NCBI GenBank assembly: GCA_023091735.1
Contig: JALKBU010001154.1
Coordinates: 1 to 15,683 of the forward strand
Length of the DNA stretch: 15,683 nucleotides
From: Trichomonas tenax
Taxonomy: Eukaryota; Parabasalia; Trichomonadida; Trichomonadidae
Reading direction: 5' to 3'
A program made the position numbers and the translations under genes. Each line of letters begins with the position of its first letter. Position 1 is the stretch's first letter. Below, piece after piece: positions 1-7,986 of the stretch. Under the pieces are notes generated by a model that ran no database searches, was not told where the DNA came from, and saw only the letters and a program-made list of their open reading frames with translations.

Positions 1-36
1 GGCTTCTTCAACATCAAGGACACACAACTCGAATAA
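1..36 (+). CDS. 3' end of an unidentified protein-coding gene (partial)
   Basis: Frame 1 reads GFFNIKDTQLE and stops at TAA 34-36. The codons (ttc, aac, atc, aag, gac, ctc) are C/G-ending, like the termini of other genes in this window and unlike the T-rich DNA that follows. The stop lies in a TAAA tetranucleotide, as it does for the DOCK gene at 4978-4981; UAAA is the polyadenylation signal described for trichomonads. Only 11 residues are visible, so no family can be named. The other two forward frames also stay open for 150-190 nt but translate to low-complexity F/L/S-rich peptides, so this call rests on codon quality only. Confidence 0.35.
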   Translation, partial: GFFNIKDTQLE

Positions 37-507
37 ACGAAAAATTGCCTTCTTTTTTTGGCATCACTTTGTCAACTTCTTTATTTTTTCTCACTATCTC
101 TATTTTCACGAACTTATCCTATTTACTCTTAATATTCATCGTAAGTGCATAATGCGATTTCGACTTCCATTAGATCTAAAAATGTAACAACACTTCACTC
201 CAGTTCTCAATTTCAAACTCATTATTTTCACTAATCCTCTTACTCACAGTACCTCATGTGGGCACTTATAACATTGCCAAAGTTTCAGCCTCCTGTTTTG
301 AGGGTCCCGGTTGAAACACTTCTACCTTATACCAATTTCATTTGGAAATTCGTATGGCTTTATAATGGATTCATTTATAAAAATCAAATTTGTTCAGCTT
401 GATTTCCAATCCCCTTCGTATTCAGAATTCAAATATTTACAAACCCCTAAAATTTTGCAATTTGAATTGGAATGTAAAAAAAGTTTCTGTCAGGAATCTG
501 ACACACG
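37..507. other. Intergenic pyrimidine-rich region upstream of the DOCK gene
   Basis: No gene was recognised. The top strand is strongly pyrimidine-biased: by hand count, bases 41-240 contain about 47 C and 14 G. Small ORFs that start here (for example at 311 and 390) run into the DOCK gene in the wrong frames and look like chance ORFs. The region presumably holds the 3' untranslated part of the gene ending at 36 and the promoter of the DOCK gene. Confidence 0.6.
488..503. promoter_or_regulatory. Short dyad immediately upstream of the DOCK start codon
   Basis: TGTCAG (488-493) and CTGACA (498-503) form a perfect 6-bp inverted repeat around GAAT, ending 4 nt before the ATG. In trichomonads transcription usually starts 5-20 nt before the ATG, so this dyad would lie on the core promoter. 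No canonical TCA(+1)Y(T/A) initiator is seen here: the TCA at 490-492 is followed by GG. A short dyad can arise by chance, so the regulatory role is a guess. Confidence 0.2.
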
Positions 508-3500
508 ATGTCTCTTTCGTGGGATGCCGACAAGCAGATCAAAGAGTGGCTCGAAAGGCAGCGCGCGAATCCCGACAACTCGAACTGGACGGAGCCCTTC
601 GTGAAGGCTTGCATCATGACAAAAAATCCATTCTATTCGGAGTTTGCTAACAGTTTCACGAAATTACCATTTTACGATAACAACAAGATAGTTGGATTGT
701 ACTGTAATAGAACTTTTGAACTAAAGTATACCGATTGTACGATTGCTAAATTCACTCCAACGCCACCGAGAAATATCACGTTTTTATCGGATTGCAGGCT
801 TAACTCCTCCCTAAACATTCCGAAAATTACGGCTGTTCCGATTCTTCAGTCTTATTGGACAGGAAAGAAAATCGATATCATCAATCCTCCTGTGAATTTG
901 GGCGCAGTTGTTCAAAGAAAGACATCTTCGTATTTCCAGTTCTGCATTTCGGAGTTTTCTACGCACGGAGAACTCTTCGAACCTCTGTTATTTTCCGGTT
1001 TTATGTTTAATGGCCAAAAGATCGTTTCAGAGCCATGGAACTTCGTGCCTCTTCCATGTGCTGAGATTTTGCGTGTCACAGATACGAAATGCATCGAAAA
1101 TACAAAAGTTGTTTATAGACTCAACGAAGTTTCAGACAAACTCTCTCTTGTCATCCTAATCTTCCATCCTTACTCTCAGAAAAATGGAACAGCAGTTTTG
1201 TCCGCTTACGGTAAAAACGCGACTTCAATCGAAGATGCACAGCAAATTGTTCAAAAAACAAAAAGTTCGAATATCTCTAACTACTGCCAACTTGGATTTT
1301 ACATTGTACCATTACCAAATCTACTGGAAAACGAACTATTGCCTCCACCTTTTATCGAAACTGAAACAGTAACAGAAAAAATGCTGAAAAACTTAATACA
1401 AGGCGGTATAAAATATCCAACCGAGGACAAACTCGGAATTACAATGAAAATTCACATCGCAGCCCGTGAAATTGACGATAGTAAGGTTATGCAACATAAT
1501 AACTTACTTGGTTCGATGAATTATCCTGTAATGGAACCGGTTTTGAACTTTAGACATACTTTGCTATTGGAATTAATTGATGCAAACATTAAATTGCCTT
1601 CTTGGTTTGAAGATGCTGTTTACTTGAAGGTAGAAATGAAGAGGGAACTCGATGGTACAGGAATCCCTCTTATTAAGGATAGATTTTCTCAAAATCACGT
1701 TGAATTTGTTAAATCTATCGCTGTACCTGCTCACAAGCTTCTGAAGATGAAAGAAACATTTGTGCTTGATTTGCCACTTACCATTGAGCAAGGATTTGTT
1801 GTCGTTTTTACATTTATTTCAATTCGTCAAAAAGGAAACAAATTCAAAGAGGAACTGATTGGATATTCATATATACATCTCATATCGAACAATGGAAAAG
1901 TGGTGGCAATCAATGGAGGAAAATTCGAACTTGCAATTAATGAAATGAATTGTCAAAATCCAACATCAATGAGAGGAAATCAAACATATTACTGCAAAGT
2001 TAAAGCAACACGAAGATCAAGTTTAATACCATCCACGTCACATCTTGAAAAACTATTTTCTCAAATCAATCACAATATTTTTTCAATAAATGATTTCAAG
2101 AATGTTGATTCCACAACGCTTCTGCGTAATTCCTTGCCACTTTTTGATGCTTTGGTCAGCAATTATACCCAAAATCCAACCGAAATTTTCAATATATTTT
2201 TGTATTTCTCCGAAATATCAAAAGATATATGCCAGAAGAGTTTCGAGCGTTTTTTGGATGTGTTCTCCGTTCATTTTGCTTTCATGCAGACATCGAACTC
2301 AACGCACGAGTTTCACATCAAACTTCTTGAAAATTGGACTGATTTCATTCGAAGCGAAAGTGAAAACATTAAAAACGGCATCAGAAAGGATTTTGCATTG
2401 ATGAACTTCTTCTTCGTCCTTCTCATCAAATCAATTTATGTAACAAATGATAGAGATTTCCAAATTGAAATCAATTTGTTCATTGATACATTTACGAAGT
2501 CCGTTTCATCTCTCAACAAAGCAAATCATCAACTTGCAATCCAATGCTTACATATTTTCTCATTGTTTATCTTGGGTTTGTTCGATATTGGTTTCTACAC
2601 ATCTGCTATTGATGCAATCGAAGCTCAAGTCAGATCATTTGGTGATTCCAAAGCTGATATCGATGCAATGCTGTTTTTCTTTGAAACCACACTCCATCCT
2701 AAAATCCTATCATCCTCATTATTGCATATGAAGCACTTCTCTACTTTCCTCAACAGTCAGATTAACAGAACTTTAGTCAATACACAAGATATTGGAGAGC
2801 TTCTTAAGATATTCAAGATACTAAATTATAATATTGCATGCTTACCAGCAGATATTGCTTCTGAGGTTTCAATTCAATTGCTATCAACCATTGAGCACTT
2901 CCCATCTCTTATTTTATCATCTTCTACAATTGACGAAAGTCCATATGTTTCTACGTTTATCTTCATGCTCGGCAATTTAACACCATTTAATTTCAGATCA
3001 TTCACTAATGATCCAAATTACGTCGAAAAATTCTTCAAAGCCATCTGGAAATCTGTCGATTTCATCAGCTATGGTGGTTGTGCAAGTGATAGCCGTACTG
3101 ATAGATTCTCCTATATGCATTGCCGAACAGAAAAGGATCTGGCTAAAACAACACAGAATGAACTCTTCAGAGAACGTGCATTTTCATGCCAAAGCATCAT
3201 GTTAAAATTCTTGAAGCGTTTTATCAGCGAAATCAACTTCATCGATTATTTAATAATGACTCTGTATCAGCTGTTCTGTTCAAATCTTGTTGTCAGCCTT
3301 ATTGAGAGTTACATCGAATTCTTGAGAGAGTTATTAATGATGCATCCGAGATTGCTCATCGAGAATAAGAAAGTTGTTTTTGCAAAATTTGTCATGAAAG
3401 TTTTGGAGCTGACAAGATTCACAGAAAAGGGTGCGCAGTTCTTCAACACTTTCTTCGAAGTTGATCTAAAGACATTCGGATCGAATAATAGGTTAGAAGC

Positions 3501-4980
3501 AATCATAGAAAGAGTCATTTATAAGATGCCAATATTTGTCATCTCAGAAGTAGTCTTAGGTCCTTGCCACACGCGAACTTTAATCCAGAAATATCAGAAA
3601 GTTCTCAAGCAGATGGAAGTTAGTTCACAAAACATGGAACTTGTTACTGATGCAGTATTCCAGAAATTATATGTCTTCAGTCATTCACCTGATGCAATGT
3701 GCGAAATATTCACCGAGCTTGCAAACTACAATAACATGTACGGACACTTCTTAGAATTTGCTATGTGTAATATAACAATCACAGCTCTTGTTCTTGAGTA
3801 CAACTCATTACTTGGAAGGATAAATAAAATCTTTGGTAATAGCTCTCCTGCAAAAGGCTTAAGCCACATCTGTCCATTCACAGAGTTTGTTACATGTCCT
3901 AATAACATTCTCAAAGACATTCCAAAGATTCCATCTTATTGCGATTCAAGCTATTTCCACATTCCATACATCTGTGAACATATTGTTAAGATTTGTAATT
4001 TCTGCAACGAAAAAGGATATTATGAATTAACACTGACAATGATTGATCTTGTTGTTCCTTTCCTTGAATTCACAGTTGACTATGGAATTCTCTCCACATC
4101 GCTCATGACACTTAGCAACACGGCCAGCAGCTTATGTAAGGTTTCCAAGGATCAGGAGAGACTTCTTGGTATGTACTACCGTGTAAATTTCTTCGGTGAG
4201 ATATTCAAGGAAGATAATCACAAGACATTCATTTATAGAGAAATTAATCTCACAAATGTCTTCATGTTCAGCAAGCGCATCACCCAGGATATGCAGTATC
4301 TCCATCCGGGCAAGAAGATAGAGATCATCACTGAATCCCAAAAGGTTGATGAATCGAAGCTTCTTCCAGATGTTGGTTATATCCAAATTACCTCAGTCGA
4401 TCCTCATATTGAGAAAAACCAGAGAAAGCTGAAGAAGTCACAGTTTGAAGAAAAAATGTACAACAGAGTTTTCTACTTTGATACACCATATGTTAGAGGA
4501 AAGAACTCTGCTCAGGGCCCTATTGATGTGCAGTGTATCAGAAGAATGACTTTTAAAGTCCAATTCCCAATGCCATTCGTACTAAAGCGCCAGCAAGTCA
4601 TTGCAGTCGACACACGCGAGTTTGATCCTGCAAATGTTTCTCTCAGAATGTTAAAAGACAGAGTATCAATGATGCAGTCCGCTGTAGAGCAGAAAGTTAC
4701 ATCACTCGTTCAGCAGCAATTAAACGGAAACTTGCTTGTTCAGGTTAATGAAGGTCCAAAGAGAATTGCTGAAGTTTTCCTTGGAGAATCGTTAAACTGT
4801 GATGATAAAACGAAGCAAAAGCTCAAATCTGTATTCAAAGAATTCCTTGATGTCAATAAAAACGCACTTCGAATTCATGCCGAATATGTTGCCCAGAACA
4901 CAATGTTTATGAACATGCAGCAAGAACTCGAAAGTGGTTATGAAGCTTTATCTGAATTCCTCGCGAAATATATTGTTTAA
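508..4980 (+). CDS. DOCK-family Rho GTPase guanine-nucleotide exchange factor
   Basis: This 1490-residue protein has the DOCK plan. DOCK proteins use DHR-1 (a C2-type lipid-binding domain) for membrane targeting and DHR-2 to exchange GDP for GTP on Rac/Cdc42-type GTPases, driving actin remodelling and engulfment. DHR-1 is visible at about 343-476, including FVVVFTFISI and EELIGYSYIHLISNNGKV, which match the conserved 'LLFTFYHIS...GYSWLPL' core. A helical ARM-like middle follows. DHR-2 occupies about 1060-1490: lobe A ends with YYRVNFFGE (1223-1231) and FIYRE (1241-1245); lobe B has VGYIQITSVDP; lobe C has FYFDTPYV (from 1322), the RRMTFKVQFPMPFVLKRQ segment, and NGNLLVQVNEGP (1406-1417), the loop region where known DOCK proteins carry their nucleotide-sensing valine. 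In-frame TGA 499-501 directly precedes the ATG, fixing the start unless an intron exists. No SH3 domain is evident at the N terminus. The stop overlaps TAAA. The subfamily (A-D) and target GTPase are not resolved. Confidence 0.92.
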   Translation: MSLSWDADKQIKEWLERQRANPDNSNWTEPFVKACIMTKNPFYSEFANSFTKLPFYDNNKIVGLYCNRTFELKYTDCTIAKFTPTPPRNITFLSDCRLNSSLNIPKITAVPILQSYWTGKKIDIINPPVNLGAVVQRKTSSYFQFCISEFSTHGELFEPLLFSGFMFNGQKIVSEPWNFVPLPCAEILRVTDTKCIENTKVVYRLNEVSDKLSLVILIFHPYSQKNGTAVLSAYGKNATSIEDAQQIVQKTKSSNISNYCQLGFYIVPLPNLLENELLPPPFIETETVTEKMLKNLIQGGIKYPTEDKLGITMKIHIAAREIDDSKVMQHNNLLGSMNYPVMEPVLNFRHTLLLELIDANIKLPSWFEDAVYLKVEMKRELDGTGIPLIKDRFSQNHVEFVKSIAVPAHKLLKMKETFVLDLPLTIEQGFVVVFTFISIRQKGNKFKEELIGYSYIHLISNNGKVVAINGGKFELAINEMNCQNPTSMRGNQTYYCKVKATRRSSLIPSTSHLEKLFSQINHNIFSINDFKNVDSTTLLRNSLPLFDALVSNYTQNPTEIFNIFLYFSEISKDICQKSFERFLDVFSVHFAFMQTSNSTHEFHIKLLENWTDFIRSESENIKNGIRKDFALMNFFFVLLIKSIYVTNDRDFQIEINLFIDTFTKSVSSLNKANHQLAIQCLHIFSLFILGLFDIGFYTSAIDAIEAQVRSFGDSKADIDAMLFFFETTLHPKILSSSLLHMKHFSTFLNSQINRTLVNTQDIGELLKIFKILNYNIACLPADIASEVSIQLLSTIEHFPSLILSSSTIDESPYVSTFIFMLGNLTPFNFRSFTNDPNYVEKFFKAIWKSVDFISYGGCASDSRTDRFSYMHCRTEKDLAKTTQNELFRERAFSCQSIMLKFLKRFISEINFIDYLIMTLYQLFCSNLVVSLIESYIEFLRELLMMHPRLLIENKKVVFAKFVMKVLELTRFTEKGAQFFNTFFEVDLKTFGSNNRLEAIIERVIYKMPIFVISEVVLGPCHTRTLIQKYQKVLKQMEVSSQNMELVTDAVFQKLYVFSHSPDAMCEIFTELANYNNMYGHFLEFAMCNITITALVLEYNSLLGRINKIFGNSSPAKGLSHICPFTEFVTCPNNILKDIPKIPSYCDSSYFHIPYICEHIVKICNFCNEKGYYELTLTMIDLVVPFLEFTVDYGILSTSLMTLSNTASSLCKVSKDQERLLGMYYRVNFFGEIFKEDNHKTFIYREINLTNVFMFSKRITQDMQYLHPGKKIEIITESQKVDESKLLPDVGYIQITSVDPHIEKNQRKLKKSQFEEKMYNRVFYFDTPYVRGKNSAQGPIDVQCIRRMTFKVQFPMPFVLKRQQVIAVDTREFDPANVSLRMLKDRVSMMQSAVEQKVTSLVQQQLNGNLLVQVNEGPKRIAEVFLGESLNCDDKTKQKLKSVFKEFLDVNKNALRIHAEYVAQNTMFMNMQQELESGYEALSEFLAKYIV

Positions 4981-4981
4981 A
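4978..4981 (+). terminator. Stop codon embedded in a TAAA polyadenylation-type signal
   Basis: The TAA stop of the DOCK gene is followed by A, giving TAAA, the tetranucleotide known as the trichomonad polyadenylation signal and often fused to the stop codon. Only 48 nt separate this stop from the convergent decapping-enzyme stop, so the 3' untranslated regions must be very short or overlap. Confidence 0.4.
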
Positions 4982-5028
4982 CTAATGTTATTTTTTATTG
5001 TTTTTGAAGTCAATTTTTATTTCGAGCA

Positions 5029-6189
5029 TTAAAAATCAGTTGATTCTGAATTAGGAACATCTACAGTATAGTTAAAAACATTAGTTGTAACTGGTGCTTG
5101 ATCCTCTTGTTCTCCTATTTCTTTAATATTATCATTTGAAACTTCTTCTTTTTCTGTTTCATCATTTATTGTGTTGGAAATTTCGTTATCATAATTTTCA
5201 TCTGTTGCAGTGTTTGAAGTTTGATCATCATTGATCTTCTCTTCTGTTGGTTTGCTTGCAACTATATCTATCTTTTGCTTTTGTGGATACTCTATTAGAA
5301 TTTGTTTTTCTTCTTTTGGTTGATCCGGTTTTTCATTTTGTTTTTGCGGAATTCCTTTTTCTTCAAGTGACTTCACAAAAGCCTTGACTTTCTCCATATT
5401 CATTTTTGTTGGGTTGTCTGGGGTCCAATAACCGACTTTGTTTGTTTTTCCTGTATTTATATTAACCCAATCAACTTTTGCGATTTCTGCTAAATTTGGA
5501 CTGCGGTGCTGTATTTCAGGAACGTTTAAAGCAAAGAACATCGTCACATCAGCTCTTCCTTGAGTTCTTGAATAAGTAAATGATCCTTCTGTTGTAATGT
5601 AATCAGTTACATCTAATCCTGTTTCTTCCATTGTTTCTCTAATCGCGCACGTGAGTAAAGTATCACCTGGATCTTGTTTTCCCTTTGGAAATGAGTATTG
5701 TCTTGGAAGGAATGAATGCGAAACGCATAGAACTTTCGTCCTGCTTGGATTTAAAATAATTGTACCGGCGCAAGGAATTTTTTTATTATAGGCATCGACT
5801 TTACTTTCAATTTCTTTCAACTTTGGAACTAATTCACTCAGACCTGGACAGTATTTAAATAGATTTGATGCAAATGGTAATCGAAGTTCTGGTGGTAAAA
5901 ATTTATTAAAATTCATATTTTTTGTCAAATGATAATAAAATGCATTTCTGTTAAGTGTCAAAAGATATGATAAATTTGTTATATTTGCATTAATGAAAAA
6001 TCTTGCAAGGATATCATCCGCTTCGTCAGCTGTAATTTTTATTAAATTTGGATCTAATTCTTTTTCTGTTTGACGATGATCTCTTTCATGAACTTTTCCT
6101 CCTCCGCAGCTGTTGCTTCCTCGTCCTCTACCGCCTCTTCCATCTCTTCCTCCTCTTCCACCTCTTCCTCGATCATTTTTGACTTCCAT
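5029..6189 (-). CDS. DCP2: mRNA-decapping enzyme Dcp2 (Nudix hydrolase) with an N-terminal RGG box
   Basis: Dcp2 removes the m7G cap from mRNA, releasing m7GDP, and so starts 5'-to-3' decay in the cytoplasm. Residues 7-24 form an RGG/RG-rich tract. About 53-125 resemble the all-helical regulatory domain (box A region), and 138-250 form the Nudix domain. IPCAGTIILN starts the Nudix fold, SFPKGK matches the 'GFPKGK' of Dcp2, and the Nudix box spans 170-192 with catalytic helix R184-E185-x-x-E188-E189-x-G191. The first Glu of the Nudix box (GX5E) is Asp176. The box B-like segment is EIAKVDWVNI (235-244). The tail from about 283 is low-complexity and rich in E, N, T and K, likely disordered. The 386 residues are compact for the family. 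The ATG fits the RGG tract and an upstream initiator-like element. The gene converges on the DOCK gene. Confidence 0.93.
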   Translation of the reverse strand: MEVKNDRGRGGRGGRDGRGGRGRGSNSCGGGKVHERDHRQTEKELDPNLIKITADEADDILARFFINANITNLSYLLTLNRNAFYYHLTKNMNFNKFLPPELRLPFASNLFKYCPGLSELVPKLKEIESKVDAYNKKIPCAGTIILNPSRTKVLCVSHSFLPRQYSFPKGKQDPGDTLLTCAIRETMEETGLDVTDYITTEGSFTYSRTQGRADVTMFFALNVPEIQHRSPNLAEIAKVDWVNINTGKTNKVGYWTPDNPTKMNMEKVKAFVKSLEEKGIPQKQNEKPDQPKEEKQILIEYPQKQKIDIVASKPTEEKINDDQTSNTATDENYDNEISNTINDETEKEEVSNDNIKEIGEQEDQAPVTTNVFNYTVDVPNSESTDF

Positions 6190-6198
6190 TCAAGAATA

Positions 6199-6205
6199 AA
6201 AATGA
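6199..6205 (-). promoter_or_regulatory. Initiator (Inr)-like element of the Dcp2 gene
   Basis: On the minus strand the sequence GTGTCATTTTTATT precedes the Dcp2 ATG. TCATT fits the trichomonad initiator consensus TCA(+1)Y(T/A); the +1 A would be base 6203, 14 nt before the ATG at 6189. This is inside the short 5' untranslated range known for these organisms. It is the clearest initiator match in the window. Confidence 0.55.
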
Positions 6206-6300
6206 CACCTTTTTAGGGTTAAAATAACCTTGTAAAATATTGACGGAAGTCATAGTTTTATATTCAAAATATATTCAGAAATGTTAAATTTCCACAGATT

Positions 6301-7164
6301 ATGTCCGTTGCATACTCCGATTACACCTTTGTGGATTCAATATTCCAAGATATGCAAAAACATTTAATAAAAATTTATTCCGAATTTGTAAATTCTAGTG
6401 TTTATACGTGTTATTTCTTTAATTCATCCTCAGTAGATAGGGTAGGAGCAATAGATATAAAAATATCTAACAGCAATTTAATAGAAAAGAATATTTGTGG
6501 AATTTCATGTAGTTCTGCAAACCATGGAGCATTTACATATTCCACCACTTCAAATGGCATTAACAATATTCTACAATCTTCATTTATTAATAGCGGAGAT
6601 AGATTTTCATCAATATGTAATATCATCCTTTGGGGTGGAAAACAAAGACTTAAATACGTAAATACATCTGATAGCACAATATTCAGATATGGATCAATTG
6701 CAATTATGCAAAGCGAAGGATCTGGAATCGTTTCTTTCATGACAATAAGCAGAATACGAAGCTTAACATTTGATATTTGCAATTTTAGGTTTCCATTTTA
6801 TAATATGATAAATTGTGATTTTAATAACTGTTCTTCGAATCGAATTATTGAAATATATGATGATAATGCTATGCTAATTGTAGATAAATGTAATTTCATT
6901 AATAATAATTGCGCATATGTCATTTATAATCCTAAATTAAGTACAACAAATGCTTCAAATTGTTATATTATTAACAAAACTACAACAATACTGAAAGCAA
7001 ATATTATAAACACACTTGATTCTGACATCATCATCGATCTCATTGTTTCGCATTTGCGCTATATAACAATTCCTGAGTTCTTTATTAAAGTTGATCAATG
7101 CACTGTTTGTAACTATATATGTAGAAAATATTTTAATTTGTTTTATATTTATATTTTCGTATAG
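6301..7164 (+). CDS. Hypothetical beta-helix-like (Cys/Asn/Ser repeat) protein, possibly a truncated surface-protein fragment
   Basis: The 287 residues contain degenerate, irregular repeats with Cys, Phe and Asn-Ser at recurring positions, for example CYFFNSSS, CNFINNNC, CDFNNCSS and ASNCYIIN. Such patterns suggest right-handed parallel beta-helix coils, as in pectin-lyase or Pmp-like proteins, and trichomonads have large families of such proteins. No signal peptide is seen at the N terminus. The C terminus is hydrophobic (NLFYIYIFV) but short and not a clear membrane anchor. The frame is open upstream to TAG 6253-6255 without another ATG, so the N terminus could be a remnant of a longer gene. 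Codon use is very AT-rich compared with the neighbours. The ORF lies between a Dcp2 gene and a decayed Dcp2 copy, 111 nt from the former and 13 nt from the latter, which suggests insertion into a duplicated locus. Function is unknown; it may be a pseudogene fragment. Confidence 0.5.
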   Translation: MSVAYSDYTFVDSIFQDMQKHLIKIYSEFVNSSVYTCYFFNSSSVDRVGAIDIKISNSNLIEKNICGISCSSANHGAFTYSTTSNGINNILQSSFINSGDRFSSICNIILWGGKQRLKYVNTSDSTIFRYGSIAIMQSEGSGIVSFMTISRIRSLTFDICNFRFPFYNMINCDFNNCSSNRIIEIYDDNAMLIVDKCNFINNNCAYVIYNPKLSTTNASNCYIINKTTTILKANIINTLDSDIIIDLIVSHLRYITIPEFFIKVDQCTVCNYICRKYFNLFYIYIFV

Positions 7165-7177
7165 TTAGATTGAATGT

Positions 7178-7663
7178 TTACTTTCTGTAATTCTTAGTAA
7201 ATTCCTTGACTTTATCAAGATGTTTCTCAGTTGGAGGATCTGGTCTCCAATCCAATCTTTTGTTGGTTATACCTGTCGCGATATCCACCCAGTCATCGGA
7301 ATGAATTTCGCCAGGTTTTAGCGGAAAGTATTCTTCTTCTGAAACTCCAACAGCGAACTACATTGTGACATCTGACCTTCTCATTGTCCTCTCATAAATA
7401 AAAGAACCACTATGTTGTATATATTCCTTAACATTACATCCAGCTTCATCAATAGCTTGATGGGTTGCTCCAATAATTGGCAACTCCCCTCTAATCACTG
7501 TTCCTTTAGGCCATGAATACACTTCTGGTTTATAAGGATGTGATAAGCAAAGCATTTTGGTGAGAGTCTCATTTAGAATGATAACATCTGCACACGGAAC
7601 TGTTTTACTATACATTTCGACTTTATAACCTATATTCGGTAATTCAGTGACAAGATGCTTCAT
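7178..7663 (-). pseudogene. Second Dcp2-like Nudix copy, interrupted by an in-frame TAG and lacking the helical domain
   Basis: From the ATG at 7661-7663 the frame encodes a Nudix region clearly paralogous to the upstream Dcp2: shared blocks include VPCADVIILN, SWPKGT, GSFIYERT and SDVTM. TAG at 7358-7360 stops it after 101 residues, but the same frame then continues with FAVGVSEEEYF, DDWVDIATGITNK and DKVKEFTKN, matching Dcp2 FFALNV, VDWVNINTGKTNK and EKVKAFVKS, to TAA 7178-7180. The Nudix helix REtmEE of the intact copy is HQaiDE here, so two of the core residues are lost, although the GX5E glutamate is present. Upstream the frame is open to TAG 7724-7726, but similarity fades beyond about 7700 and the RGG and box A regions are not seen. 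It is most likely a decayed tandem duplicate; a short expressed 101-residue protein or stop readthrough is less likely. Confidence 0.8.
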
Positions 7664-7986
7664 GAGGGCAATATATGTGATATTCTTTGATTTATATGTG
7701 ATGACACTCTTTTCATCTTTATCCTATTGCTCTTTTTTAACATCCAACACTTGTATTCTTTTGATATGTTTCTTATCAATGCATTAAAACAATATGTTTT
7801 TCAAATTCATGATTATTCGCTTTTGATCAAAATCATCTCTTTATATTGAGATTGTTTAATACCTTGTTGAGTAAAGCCATTAATCATTATTATAAATCAA
7901 TCAATACTGTTTGTTTTTCACTATACTAATGTTAATATTATATAAATCATAAATCGCAGTAATATTTAAAACAAATAATAATAAAA
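7664..7986. other. Intergenic AT-rich region between the decayed Dcp2 copy and the Sec24-like gene
   Basis: All three minus-strand frames were read for a missing Dcp2 N-terminal domain and none shows it. One minus-strand frame encodes a 15-residue peptide from an ATG near 7880 and then stops. Nothing else recognisable was found. The stretch presumably carries the 3' end of the Sec24-like transcript and the eroded 5' part of the Dcp2 duplicate. Confidence 0.55.

Noticed and set aside
311..650. Small plus-strand ORFs upstream of and overlapping the DOCK start
   Set aside because: They overlap the 5' end of a well-supported gene in other frames and have no motif; they look like chance ORFs.
4169..4174. 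GTATGT, the canonical trichomonad 5' splice donor, inside the DOCK gene
   Set aside because: No ACTAACACACAG-type acceptor follows, and the frame encodes the conserved YYRVNFFG block across it, so this is coding sequence.
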